Below, in pieces: positions 1-7,251 of a stretch of DNA of 12,263 nucleotides. A program made the translations under genes and the position numbers. The notes under the pieces are model-generated. The model was not told the origin of the DNA, ran no database searches, and was given only the letters and a program-made list of their open reading frames with translations. Within the stretch, counting starts at the first letter, position 1. Each line of letters starts with the position of its first letter. Location: contig CAAEOU010000246.1 of assembly GCA_900757695.1 (NCBI GenBank), positions 1-12,263 of the forward strand. The letters are read 5' to 3'. This DNA is from an uncultured Oscillospiraceae bacterium. GTDB taxonomy: Bacteria > Bacillota_A > Clostridia > Oscillospirales > Oscillospiraceae.

Positions 1-2
1 TC

Positions 3-905
3 ACCGCCTTTATCTCCTACGTCAAAAACTTCACCCAGCCCATTACCCAGCTGGCACAGGTCAGCAATATGCTCCAGTCCATGGCCGCAGCCGCTGAACG
101 GGTATTTGAATTTCTGGAGGAGTCCGAGGAGCAGGATACGGCAGACACACTGCCCTCTGCCGCAAATGTCAAGGGCGATGTCAGCTTCCGTCATGTGCAG
201 TTTGGATACGATCCGGATAAAACCATCATTCATGACTTCAACTGTGATGTAAAAGCCGGTCAGATGGTTGCCATTGTCGGCCCCACCGGCGCAGGCAAAA
301 CCACTATGGTAAAGCTATTGATGCGCTTCTATGATGTGGACAAGGGTGCCATTACGCTCGATGGGGTTGACCTCCGGGATTATACCCGCTCCGGTCTCCG
401 GGAGGGCTTCGGCATGGTGCTGCAGGATACATGGCTTTTCCGGGGCACCATTATGGAAAACATCCGCTATGGCCGTTTGGATGCCACTGATGAAGAGGTC
501 ATCGCCGCCGCCAAAGCAGCCCATGCAGATCACTTTATCCGCACGCTCCCCGGCGGCTATCAAATGGAGCTCAACGAGGATGCCACCAACATCTCCCAGG
601 GCCAGCGCCAGCTGCTTACCATCGCCCGGGCCCTGCTGGCAGACAACCCCATTATGATTCTGGACGAGGCCACCTCTTCGGTGGATACCCGTACCGAGCA
701 GCTGATCCAGTCTGCCATGGAAACGCTTATGCAGGGACGCACCAGCTTTGTCATTGCGCACCGGCTCTCTACCATCCGCAGTGCCGACCTGATCCTTGTG
801 ATGAAGGACGGCGACATTGTGGAGCAGGGCGATCACGAGACGCTGCTGAAGCAGGGCGGCTTTTATGCCGAGCTGTGGAACAGTCAGTTTGCACAGGCCG
901 GATAA
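3..905 (+). CDS. ABC exporter, ATP-binding half (5' truncated by window edge)
   Basis: This is the C-terminal part of a half-transporter ABC exporter, in which a membrane domain is fused to an ATPase that powers export of an unknown substrate. The frame is open from base 3, so the gene starts outside the window. The first residues (AFISYVKNFTQPI and following) match the end of the last membrane helix and its cytoplasmic extension in this family. The nucleotide-binding domain is complete: Walker A GPTGAGKTT (279-305), Q-loop around LQDTWLF, the variant signature ISQGQ (591-605), Walker B IMILDEA (651-671) and the H-loop histidine (about 759). ISQGQ in place of LSGGQ is common in Bacillota exporters of the MsbA/YheH/YfiBC type, which often work as heterodimers, so a partner gene may lie just upstream. 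The stop is followed 14 nt later by a hairpin terminator. Family is secure; substrate is unknown. Confidence 0.95.
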   Translation, partial: TAFISYVKNFTQPITQLAQVSNMLQSMAAAAERVFEFLEESEEQDTADTLPSAANVKGDVSFRHVQFGYDPDKTIIHDFNCDVKAGQMVAIVGPTGAGKTTMVKLLMRFYDVDKGAITLDGVDLRDYTRSGLREGFGMVLQDTWLFRGTIMENIRYGRLDATDEEVIAAAKAAHADHFIRTLPGGYQMELNEDATNISQGQRQLLTIARALLADNPIMILDEATSSVDTRTEQLIQSAMETLMQGRTSFVIAHRLSTIRSADLILVMKDGDIVEQGDHETLLKQGGFYAELWNSQFAQAG

Positions 906-919
906 ATACCGTCATACAA

Positions 920-962
920 AGCGGGAGCTGCCGCACCCTTCGTTGGTGCAGCAGCTCCCGCT
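920..962. terminator. Bidirectional hairpin terminator between converging genes
   Basis: Perfect 12-bp stem: AGCGGGAGCTGC (920-931) pairs with GCAGCTCCCGCT (951-962). An inner GCACC/GGTGC stem (933-937 and 945-949) closes a CTTCGTT loop. It sits 14 nt after the ABC stop and 6 nt after the MATE stop on the other strand. There is no long T-tract on either side (TTTG follows on the minus strand, TATATCATT on the plus strand), so efficiency is uncertain, but position and stem strength fit a shared terminator. Confidence 0.85.
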
Positions 963-968
963 ATATCA

Positions 969-2351
969 TTATGCAATTACTTTCTTCTCCATCCATTTCC
1001 CGCTGAGGAAACGGCCAAGATACCAGATATCCCGGTCAAACCAGTCCACAAACATGGCGACCCAGACGCCCAGTACACCGAAGCCGAAGCCCCGGATCAG
1101 GATCATACACAGCGCCACCCGGAACACCCACATGGACCCGGCCGACACGAGCATGCTGAACTTCACATCTCCCGCAGCCCGCATGCCGTTGGGCAGCGTA
1201 AAGGCCAGCGGCCAGATAAAGGGCTTTACCAAAGTAATCAGCACCATCATTTGATGTACGATCGCTGCGCTCTCTGCGCTGAGGCCCGACAGTCTGGACA
1301 CCGTATCCACAGACAGAAAGATCAGCACACCGGTACCCAGTACCAGCAGCTCCGAAATTCCCGTAAACTCCAAGCTATATCGGCGCGCCTCCTGCGGCCT
1401 TCCGGCGCCCATGCACTGGCCTGCCACGGTAACAAGCCCCAGCCCCACGGCCATGGAGGGCATGCTGGTAAAATACTCCAATGTATTGATCACCGCCTGC
1501 GCTGCGATCTGTGAGGTGGGCAGCGTAGCAATGGTGCTTTGGATCACCAGCTTGCCAAACTGGAACATGCCGTTTTCCACACCGGTGGGAATACCGATCC
1601 GCAAAATGGTGCGGATCTCCCGAAAATCCGGGCGAATTTCGGCATAGTGGTTCAGCACAATGGTCTGTCCGGGCCGGCGGTGAAACCACAGGATCACCAC
1701 GCATTGCAGTGCCCGGGACAGCATGGTGGAAAAGGCTGCACCAAACACGCCCCAGTGGAATACGAACATAAAGACCGCATTACCGACAATATTTAAGAGA
1801 TTCCCCACCGCACTGACGATCATGGGGAGCCGGGAATTGCCCGAGGCCCGGTACAGCGCCGCACTGACGTCATAAATTCCCATGAAGGGGTAGGACAGCG
1901 CCGTCACCAGAAAGTAAATCCGTGCGGCGTCCATGACATCGGCCTCCACACTGCCAAACACCAGATTCAGGATCGGCTGCCGCAGCACCACGCAGATCAC
2001 GCAGCACAGCAGGGAGATCACCGTAACCGACAGCAGCACCTGCCGTGCTGCTCCATTGGCGCCCTTCTGATCCCTTGCTCCAAGATACTGGGCACAGGTG
2101 ATGGTACCGCCGGTGGCAAGTGCCGACATCATCATCAGCACCAGATTGTTGATGGAGTCCACCAGAGATACGCCGGACACCGCTGCATCTCCCACCCGGG
2201 CCACCATCATAGTATCCGCTGTTCCCATCAATGCAGTAAACAGCTGTTCAACAATCAAAGGGATCAGCAGCATTGCAATATCCCTTCTGGAAAATAGTCT
2301 GCCATTTTCCCGCTGCAAATTGTCATCTTCTTTCCAGTGCCGCAGCACCAT
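969..2351 (-). CDS. MATE family multidrug/toxin efflux transporter
   Basis: Sodium- or proton-driven efflux pump of the MATE family, an integral membrane protein. From the ATG at 2351 it has 460 residues, the usual MATE length, and two related halves of about six helices each. The first helix region reads LLIPLIVEQLFTALMGTADT, a typical MATE N-terminus, and the second half restarts with ILRIGIPTGVENGMFQFGKL. The frame stays open to a GTG at 2477, but those 42 extra residues lie over a hairpin and pyrimidine-rich DNA and do not look like MATE sequence. The chosen ATG has no clear ribosome site. A TTG at 2318, preceded by GGAAAGAAG 8 nt upstream, is a possible alternative. Only 17 nt separate the ATG from a terminator-like hairpin (2369-2405), so expression must depend on read-through. 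Substrate cannot be predicted. Confidence 0.9.
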   Translation of the reverse strand: MVLRHWKEDDNLQRENGRLFSRRDIAMLLIPLIVEQLFTALMGTADTMMVARVGDAAVSGVSLVDSINNLVLMMMSALATGGTITCAQYLGARDQKGANGAARQVLLSVTVISLLCCVICVVLRQPILNLVFGSVEADVMDAARIYFLVTALSYPFMGIYDVSAALYRASGNSRLPMIVSAVGNLLNIVGNAVFMFVFHWGVFGAAFSTMLSRALQCVVILWFHRRPGQTIVLNHYAEIRPDFREIRTILRIGIPTGVENGMFQFGKLVIQSTIATLPTSQIAAQAVINTLEYFTSMPSMAVGLGLVTVAGQCMGAGRPQEARRYSLEFTGISELLVLGTGVLIFLSVDTVSRLSGLSAESAAIVHQMMVLITLVKPFIWPLAFTLPNGMRAAGDVKFSMLVSAGSMWVFRVALCMILIRGFGFGVLGVWVAMFVDWFDRDIWYLGRFLSGKWMEKKVIA

Positions 2352-2360
2352 AATTTCACG

Positions 2361-2405
2361 CAAAAGAAAGACACGCAAACAGGTGACCAGCCCGTCTGCG
2401 TGTCT
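2361..2405 (-). terminator. Intrinsic terminator or attenuator hairpin before the MATE gene
   Basis: On the minus strand a continuous 15-bp stem with two G-T pairs (arms 2391-2405 and 2369-2383, 7-nt loop 2384-2390) is followed by the T-rich stretch TTCTTTTG (2368-2361). It lies 147 nt past the stop of the CvpA-like gene and 17 nt before the MATE ATG. It may end the left operon, act as an attenuator for the MATE gene, or both. Confidence 0.7.
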
Positions 2406-2447
2406 AATCAGGAAGAAGGAGAAATGAAAAAGAATTGTTATGGCTAT

Positions 2448-2453
2448 ATAATA
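2448..2453 (-). promoter_or_regulatory. Possible -10 box upstream of the MATE leader
   Basis: TATTAT on the minus strand differs from TATAAT by one base. The sequence 17 nt upstream (TGGTTT) is a poor -35 box, so this is only a candidate. If real, the transcript would begin near 2441 and include the hairpin at 2369-2405 in its leader. No better promoter was seen between the CvpA-like stop and the MATE start. Confidence 0.25.
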
Positions 2454-2552
2454 CCGGACGGATATTAAGAAAACCACCGGTCTTCTATTTCTTTTCCATG
2501 AATTTCGAAGAAATATTTCCGTAACATCTTCTTTTCGAGCGATCTCCCCTGT

Positions 2553-3239
2553 TTACACGGCACGCTCCGCAATGGTTCTCAACAGCTGTGCCACCGGCCC
2601 TGCCGCCGCATTCTTCGGCAGCAGGCCGGACTGTACCAGCACCGCTGTTATCATGGTCAGGCAAAACGCAGCTGCGATTCCTCCCAGCACCGCCCCTCCC
2701 GCATGGTTCAGGGTGTGCACCACAGGAAGCCGATCCACCACATTGACCAGCAGCACCGCCAGCCGCAGCACCAAAAAGATCACAAGAAACGCCAGAAGAA
2801 AAATCACCGTTCCGGCCACAGCCTGTACAATGGCACGGCTGACGGCGTGGGCTACGGATTCCGCCAGCGGCGCTGTGATGTCCTGGGCCGTATTCTTCGC
2901 CGATTCCTGTACATCCAGTCCAAATTTCCCCAGCAGATCTGCCAGATCCTTCAGCGTGATCTGCTGGCCGCCAATGGTCAGGCCCAGCTCCCCGGTCTCT
3001 TCCAGTGCGTTCTGCGTTGAATTTTCCACCTCTGTGCTGATTTGTGCCTGTATATATTCCGCCACCTTAGGCTCCATCCATTCTACCGCCTGGGGGGTAA
3101 AGGCCCGCTGTACCGCAGAGGCTCCAAAGCAGCTGATCACCAGGATCACCAGCGTACACAGCGCCATAATAATGCCCTTCCGGTAGCCGGACAAAATCGC
3201 CACCACAAAAACCAGCAGTAATATCAGATCAACCGCCAT
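2553..3239 (-). CDS. CvpA-family membrane protein
   Basis: Small integral membrane protein of 228 residues resembling the CvpA (colicin V production) family, whose molecular role in Gram-positive bacteria is not settled. Two hydrophobic segments lie in residues 3-45, broken by the short basic turn SGYRKG. A central soluble stretch (about 46-140) is rich in Glu, Gln and Thr. Two more membrane segments lie at about 141-168 and 181-203, separated by VDRLPVVHTLNHAGG, which fits the conserved glycine-containing loop of the family. The start is the ATG at 3239, with AAAGGAG just upstream. A longer frame (to 3269) would add ten residues with no membrane or family features. The gene overlaps the end of cca by 11 nt, so the two are very likely translationally coupled. 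It is the last gene of the five-gene operon. Confidence 0.8.
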   Translation of the reverse strand: MAVDLILLLVFVVAILSGYRKGIIMALCTLVILVISCFGASAVQRAFTPQAVEWMEPKVAEYIQAQISTEVENSTQNALEETGELGLTIGGQQITLKDLADLLGKFGLDVQESAKNTAQDITAPLAESVAHAVSRAIVQAVAGTVIFLLAFLVIFLVLRLAVLLVNVVDRLPVVHTLNHAGGAVLGGIAAAFCLTMITAVLVQSGLLPKNAAAGPVAQLLRTIAERAV

Positions 3240-4593
3240 ATTGCTCCTTTCCATTCCGAAGCGCTGCAACTCGTTTTTTCAGCAGGTCCATCAGCTGCTG
3301 CCGCTCCGGTTGGCATGCTCCATCCAGTACCGCATCCAGCAGTTCCTGAAGAAGTCTTCCCACCTGCGGCCCTGCGGGGATTCCCATTGCCATCACATCA
3401 CCGCCGTTTACCGGCAGATTTCGGATCGTAAAGCAGTGCTCCCGTTCCATGCATTCCCCAATCAGCCGGGTCATCTCCATGAGATTGTCATAGCGCTGCC
3501 GGGTCTTGGGGGTATCTACATGGGCAAGGCAGTCACAGCGCTTTACCTCCAGCAGCAGCGGAAGCACCTCCGGGCCATACTGTGCGATCCATCGCCTTGC
3601 ATTTTTCAGAGTGGCAGGTGCTTCCCGGTCGTGATCCCGCACCAGCAGGCAAACTGTTTCTCTGGTCTTTTTATCGCTGCGAAGGCGTTCAAAGATCTCC
3701 TCGGCCAATTCCATACTGCGCCGGGGATGCCCATAAAAATGCCCGACCCCCCGGTCATCCAGCGTAAAGCAGTCCGGCTTTCCCAGATCATGGAGCAGCA
3801 ATGCCCAGCGAACCATTGGATCCGTTCCGCTCTTTCCCAGCGCCTCCAGCGTATGGCTCCAGACGTCCCGATTGTGGAAGGGGCTGTGCTGCCGGAAGCC
3901 CATGGCCGGTACGATCTCCGGTAAAATCCCGGTGAGAATACCGCCATACCGTTCCAGCACCTGCCGGGCATATTTCCCCACAAGAATTCCTGTCAGTTCC
4001 TTATAGATCCGTTCCCCGCTGATGCAGACAAGGAGCTGCTTCTTCCGCTCCATGGCCGCCGCTGTCTCTGCCTCAATGGAAAAGCCCAGCCGTGCGGCAA
4101 ACCGCAGTCCCCGCAGGATCCGCAGTGCATCCTCTTCAAACCGCCGCTCCGGATCTCCGACACAGCGAATCAGCCGATGCTCCAGATCGATTCTCCCGTC
4201 AAAGGGGTCCCGAATCTCTCCGTCCAATCCCACTGCCATGGCGTTGATGGTAAAATCTCTGCGCTGAAGGTCCTCCCGCAAAGACCGTACAAACTGCACC
4301 TGCTCCGGTCTCCGGTGATTGAGATAGTCCCCCTCTGTCCGGAAGGTAGTGACCTCATAGGGCGTCCCCTGCAGCACCACTGTGACCGTTCCATGCTTTA
4401 TGCCGGTCTCCACCACATGGAGCTTTGGAAAGCACGCCTCGGTCTGCTCCGGCCGTGCCGAGGTGCAGATATCCCAGTCTCCGGGGACCGTGCCCAGAAG
4501 CGTATCCCGAACACAGCCCCCTACGGCGTACGCCTGAAATCCGCTGTCGTTGAGCGTTTTTAGTATCTGTGCCGGCCCCGCAGGGATGTTCAT
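3229..4593 (-). CDS. cca: CCA tRNA nucleotidyltransferase with HD domain
   Basis: Class II nucleotidyltransferase that adds or repairs the 3' CCA end of tRNA in the cytoplasm, using CTP and ATP. The 454 residues show the family in order: GGCVRD (25-30) and the metal-binding DWD (39-41) of the catalytic head; RRDFTINAMA (111-120); DPFDGRIDL (129-137); and the base-recognition segment EEDALRILRGLRFAARLGF (153-171). An HD-type domain follows, with H246 in VWSHTLEAL, HD at 268-269 in LLHDLGKP, and a second HD at 321-322. Bacillota Cca proteins often carry such a domain, sometimes with phosphohydrolase activity. The start ATG has GGAAGGAGG 7 nt upstream. It lies 27 nt after the UPF0210 gene and overlaps the CvpA-like gene by 11 nt. 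Poly(A) polymerase shares the head domain, but the HD domain and overall layout favour Cca. Confidence 0.93.
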   Translation of the reverse strand: MNIPAGPAQILKTLNDSGFQAYAVGGCVRDTLLGTVPGDWDICTSARPEQTEACFPKLHVVETGIKHGTVTVVLQGTPYEVTTFRTEGDYLNHRRPEQVQFVRSLREDLQRRDFTINAMAVGLDGEIRDPFDGRIDLEHRLIRCVGDPERRFEEDALRILRGLRFAARLGFSIEAETAAAMERKKQLLVCISGERIYKELTGILVGKYARQVLERYGGILTGILPEIVPAMGFRQHSPFHNRDVWSHTLEALGKSGTDPMVRWALLLHDLGKPDCFTLDDRGVGHFYGHPRRSMELAEEIFERLRSDKKTRETVCLLVRDHDREAPATLKNARRWIAQYGPEVLPLLLEVKRCDCLAHVDTPKTRQRYDNLMEMTRLIGECMEREHCFTIRNLPVNGGDVMAMGIPAGPQVGRLLQELLDAVLDGACQPERQQLMDLLKKRVAALRNGKEQYGG

Positions 4594-4620
4594 GGGTACG
4601 CCTCCTTCCCTCTTTATGAC

Positions 4621-5979
4621 TCAGTTTTTCAGGCTGTGCAGCGGAGCCGGGATTCTGCCGCCCCGTGCCACAAAGCGCTCGGCGCTCTTATCATGCACCG
4701 GCATCACCGGTGCGGAACCAAACAGACCGCCAAACTCCAGCTCATCGCCAACCGTCTTCCCGATGGCCGGGATCACACGAACTGCCGTAGTCTTATTATT
4801 CACCATGCCAATGGCCGCCTCGTCCGCAATGATTGCAGAGATGGTGGAAGCAGAGGTGTCACCGGGAATGGCAATCATGTCAAGTCCCACGGAGCAGACA
4901 CAGGTCATCGCCTCCAGCTTATCCAGTGTCAAGGTGCCGTCCTTGGCTGCGGCAATCATCCCTTCATCCTCTGATACGGGGATAAACGCACCGGACAGGC
5001 CGCCCACATGGCCGGAGGCCATAACGCCGCCCTTCTTTACCGCATCGTTGAGCATGGCCAGCGCCGCCGTGGTGCCATGGGTGCCGCAGACATCCACGCC
5101 GATCTCTTCCAGGATCCGTGCCACGCTGTCGCCCTTGGCCGGCGTGGGCGCCAAGGACAGATCTACAATGCCGTAGGGTACGCCCAGCCGGCGTGCTGCC
5201 TCCTGGGCCACCAGCTGCCCCATACGGGTGATCCGGAAGGCCGTCTTTTTGATGGTCTCCGCCACCACGTCAAAGGGCTGCCCCTTGACCTCCTGCAAGG
5301 CATGGTACACCACGCCGGGGCCGGAAACGCCCACGTTGATCTCACATTCCGGCTCGCCTACGCCATGGAAGGCACCCGCCATAAAGGGATTGTCCTCCAC
5401 CGCATTGGCAAACACCACAAGCTTCATGCAGGCACGGCCCTCCCCCTCTGGGGAGATTTCCGCAGTCTTGCGGATGATCTTCCCCATCAGCGTTACAGCA
5501 TCCATATTGATGCCCGCACGGGTAGTGGCCACATTCACGGAGGAGCAGACATTATTGGTCTCCGCCAGTGCCTGCGGAATGGACATGATCAGCCGCTGAT
5601 CGCCAATGGTCATTCCCTTGTGTACCAGTGCGGAAAAGCCGCCGATGAGATTGACGCCGCAGGCTGCCGCCGCCTTGTCCATGGCCACCGCAAAGGGCAC
5701 ATAGTCCTCGGTCTCGCAGCTCTCCGCCACCATGGAAATAGGGGTCACGGAAATGCGCTTATTGACGATGGGAATGCCGAATTCCCGTTCAATGGCCTCG
5801 CCGGTGGGCACCAGCTGCTGGGCACAATGGGTGATCTTATCATAGATCTTCTGGGCTGTCCGCTTGGGATCCGGCCCGCAGCAATCCCGCAGGGAAATGC
5901 CCATGGTAATGGTACGAATATCCAGATGCTGGTGATCGATCATGTCCAGCGTCTGCATGATTTCATTTTGTCTGAGCAT
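4621..5979 (-). CDS. UPF0210 / PFL family protein (DUF711), function unknown
   Basis: A 452-residue soluble protein that matches the conserved UPF0210 family along its length. Recognisable blocks are KRISVTPIS (74-82), [10 protein letters not shown] (113-122), CSSVN (145-149), [15 protein letters not shown] (195-209), [12 protein letters not shown] (276-287), GTHGTTAAL (299-307) and [17 protein letters not shown] (324-340). The family is called 'PFL' because its fold resembles pyruvate formate-lyase barrels. I see no glycyl-radical RVxGY-type motif, so formate-lyase activity should not be assumed. Start at 5979 was chosen because GAGGGGG lies just upstream and homologues begin close to here; the frame extends further to 6090 but over the ACT gene. 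The gene follows the ACT-domain gene by 10 nt, the usual arrangement for this pair, which suggests that the ACT protein is its small-molecule sensor or partner (inference). Confidence 0.93.
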   Translation of the reverse strand: MLRQNEIMQTLDMIDHQHLDIRTITMGISLRDCCGPDPKRTAQKIYDKITHCAQQLVPTGEAIEREFGIPIVNKRISVTPISMVAESCETEDYVPFAVAMDKAAAACGVNLIGGFSALVHKGMTIGDQRLIMSIPQALAETNNVCSSVNVATTRAGINMDAVTLMGKIIRKTAEISPEGEGRACMKLVVFANAVEDNPFMAGAFHGVGEPECEINVGVSGPGVVYHALQEVKGQPFDVVAETIKKTAFRITRMGQLVAQEAARRLGVPYGIVDLSLAPTPAKGDSVARILEEIGVDVCGTHGTTAALAMLNDAVKKGGVMASGHVGGLSGAFIPVSEDEGMIAAAKDGTLTLDKLEAMTCVCSVGLDMIAIPGDTSASTISAIIADEAAIGMVNNKTTAVRVIPAIGKTVGDELEFGGLFGSAPVMPVHDKSAERFVARGGRIPAPLHSLKN

Positions 5980-5989
5980 AGCGTCCCCC

Positions 5990-6259
5990 TCAAATCCGAT
6001 GCATGGCGTTGAAAATATCCTCCCGCTGAATGCGGACGGAAAGGCCCATGCTGAGTCCCCGCTGATCCAGCGCATCCCGTACCAGCTCATAGGACTTTTC
6101 GGTGGTGGACAGATCCACCAGCATATTCATGGCAAAAAAGCCATCCATAACAGTCTGGTTGATGTCGAGAATGTTGACGCCCAGACCCGCCAGTTCCTGG
6201 CAGACTCCAGCGATGATGCCAACGGCGTCCTTGCCGGTGACGGTTACAATTGCCTTCAT
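5990..6259 (-). CDS. ACT-domain protein, UPF0237 type
   Basis: A stand-alone ACT domain of 89 residues, probably cytoplasmic. ACT domains bind amino acids or similar small ligands and usually act as dimers. The N-terminus has the beta strand and ligand-loop pattern [17 protein letters not shown] (3-19), followed by the helix [14 protein letters not shown] and the strand [10 protein letters not shown], so the whole beta-alpha-beta-beta-alpha-beta unit is present. The C-terminus [13 protein letters not shown] is typical of the UPF0237 group. AGGAGG lies 9 nt before the ATG. The gene sits between the YfbR-type gene (26-nt gap) and the UPF0210 gene (10-nt gap). The pairing with UPF0210 is conserved in many anaerobes and streptococci; its ligand is not known. 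Annotation as a glycine-cleavage repressor (GcvR) homologue is possible but much too specific. Confidence 0.92.
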   Translation of the reverse strand: MKAIVTVTGKDAVGIIAGVCQELAGLGVNILDINQTVMDGFFAMNMLVDLSTTEKSYELVRDALDQRGLSMGLSVRIQREDIFNAMHRI

Positions 6260-6285
6260 AATTTTTATCCTCCTAAAATGGTTTG

Positions 6286-6930
6286 CTATTTCAGCTCATC
6301 CAGCGTCAGCGTAAAGCTGTCGAGGAAGTTTTCAATAAAGTAGTGCACTTCCGGCATATTCATCTCATCCAATGCCTGCCGGGTCTGTCTTGCCGCCAGA
6401 ATAAACTCATGATTGGACGCCTTCAGTTCCTCCAGGCATTTAATGTGGGCTGAAAGCTTATCCGCCGCCTTGACGATCCGCTCCACCTCCGGCGGCACAT
6501 CCTTCAAAAGCGGCTCGTAGCTGTCCCGCAGGGCCGGAGGCAGCATGGAAAGCAGCTGTTCCGCCGCCACATTCTCCACCTTCTGATAGGCTTCCCGGAT
6601 CCCCGGGCTGTAGTATTTCACCGGCGTGGGCATATCGCCGGTGATGATCTCCGGCGCATCGTGAAACAGCGCTGCTGTTGCGCAGGCCTCCGGCGAAATA
6701 CGGGTGTTGCCATAGATATCTCTCGAGATCAAGCCAAGGGCATGGGCAAGCACTGCCACCATGTGGCTGTGCTCCTGAACATTTTCCGGGCAGGAATTGC
6801 GCATCAGTCCCCACCGGGTAATATAGCGCATTCTGGACAGATAGGCATAAAAGGAGTAGCCTCCCTGCTCATCACTGAGCCGGGTACGTTCCTCCGGCAG
6901 ATCCAGCCGACTCAAATCTGTATGTTCCAT
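6286..6930 (-). CDS. yfbR: YfbR-type HD-domain 5'-deoxynucleotidase
   Basis: Metal-dependent HD-domain phosphohydrolase of 214 residues that closely resembles E. coli YfbR, which removes phosphate from deoxyribonucleoside 5'-monophosphates and helps keep the dNTP pools in balance. Visible landmarks are FYAYLSRMRYITRWGLMRN (27-45) with the Arg-Trp pair (39-40) that in YfbR selects deoxyribose over ribose; ENVQEH (49-54) with metal ligand H54; LFHDAPEIITGDMPTPVKY (88-106) with H90-D91; and KAADKLSAHIKCLEEL (154-169) with D157. All core ligands are kept, so it should be active. The protein has about 22 more N-terminal residues than E. coli YfbR. The ATG at 6930 was chosen because AAAGGAG lies 7 nt upstream; the frame extends upstream to 7002 across the promoter, which rules out that start. 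It is the first gene of the five-gene operon. Confidence 0.9.
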   Translation of the reverse strand: MEHTDLSRLDLPEERTRLSDEQGGYSFYAYLSRMRYITRWGLMRNSCPENVQEHSHMVAVLAHALGLISRDIYGNTRISPEACATAALFHDAPEIITGDMPTPVKYYSPGIREAYQKVENVAAEQLLSMLPPALRDSYEPLLKDVPPEVERIVKAADKLSAHIKCLEELKASNHEFILAARQTRQALDEMNMPEVHYFIENFLDSFTLTLDELK

Positions 6931-6992
6931 AGCGGTCTCCTTTCCAGACAGTACAAATTGCTTTGGCATCCCTTTTTCTACTCTAGGACAGT

Positions 6993-7021
6993 ATTGTACC
7001 ATGATTTTTTTTGATTGTAAA
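6993..7021 (-). promoter_or_regulatory. Promoter of the yfbR-ACT-UPF0210-cca-cvpA operon
   Basis: Minus-strand -35 TTTACA (7016-7021), a 17-nt spacer containing eight consecutive A residues, and -10 TACAAT (6993-6998). Each box differs from the sigma-A consensus by one base and the spacing is ideal. The predicted transcript starts near 6986, giving a leader of about 55 nt before the yfbR ATG. Confidence 0.8.
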
Positions 7022-7193
7022 TCGGCCCGGAACCATCTGGCGAGAAATTTTGCACCACAAATTTGTTGTAAAAACGCAGGAATACTTTGTGTATTTCAAG
7101 GTTTTTGCAGCGGATTTGTGGGATAAAAGGGCTGTCAAAGCCCGCAGACACAATTGTACGGTGTTGCCATAATACAGCGGCTCAGAATGCATA
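7022..7193. other. Centre of the divergent intergenic region
   Basis: About 170 bases between the two outward-facing promoters hold no credible gene. The visible structure is ACAAATTTGT (7057-7066), a palindrome that extends imperfectly to AC-n-ACAAATTTGT-n-GT, and a small hairpin GGGCT-GTCAA-AGCCC (7129-7143). The DNA is more AT-rich than the neighbouring genes. A 69-codon minus-strand frame covers part of it but has no ribosome site and no recognisable protein features. Confidence 0.5.
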
Positions 7194-7201
7194 TTGCATT
7201 C
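7185..7201. promoter_or_regulatory. Perfect inverted repeat, likely operator
   Basis: GAATGCA-TAT-TGCATTC is a perfect 7-3-7 dyad that completely covers the -35 box (7194-7199) of the regulator promoter. This placement suits a repressor or an autoregulating PucR-type protein. The binding protein is not known; autoregulation by the adjacent gene is an inference. Confidence 0.55.
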
Positions 7202-7222
7202 AAGAAAGAAATTCGCTACAAT
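7194..7222 (+). promoter_or_regulatory. Promoter of the PucR-type regulator and EamA genes
   Basis: Plus-strand -35 TTGCAT (7194-7199), 17-nt spacer, and -10 TACAAT (7217-7222). The transcript should begin near 7229, leaving a leader of about 23 nt with GGAGG (7240-7244) placed 7 nt before the ATG at 7252. Confidence 0.75.
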
Positions 7223-7251
7223 AGTATCAGAAACTAAGCGGAGGTGTGGTT

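Noticed and set aside
2424..2468. Tiny plus-strand frame of 14 codons after an AAGGAG sequence
   Set aside because: The ribosome site is too close to the ATG and there is no plus-strand promoter; it is the reverse of the pyrimidine-rich leader of the MATE gene.
2465..2527. Minus-strand frame of 20 codons in the MATE leader, a possible leader peptide
   Set aside because: The nearest purine-rich site abuts the ATG and the GGGGAG site is about 16 nt away, so translation is doubtful; no run of regulatory codons is visible.
5008..6012. 334-codon plus-strand frame over the UPF0210 gene
   Set aside because: Shadow frame: the minus strand matches a conserved family along its full length.
7133..7138. 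Perfect TTGACA on the minus strand
   Set aside because: No acceptable -10 box lies 15-19 nt downstream; a better promoter is found at 6993-7021.
6983..7192. 69-codon minus-strand frame in the divergent intergenic region
   Set aside because: No ribosome site, no family features, and it spans the promoter for yfbR.
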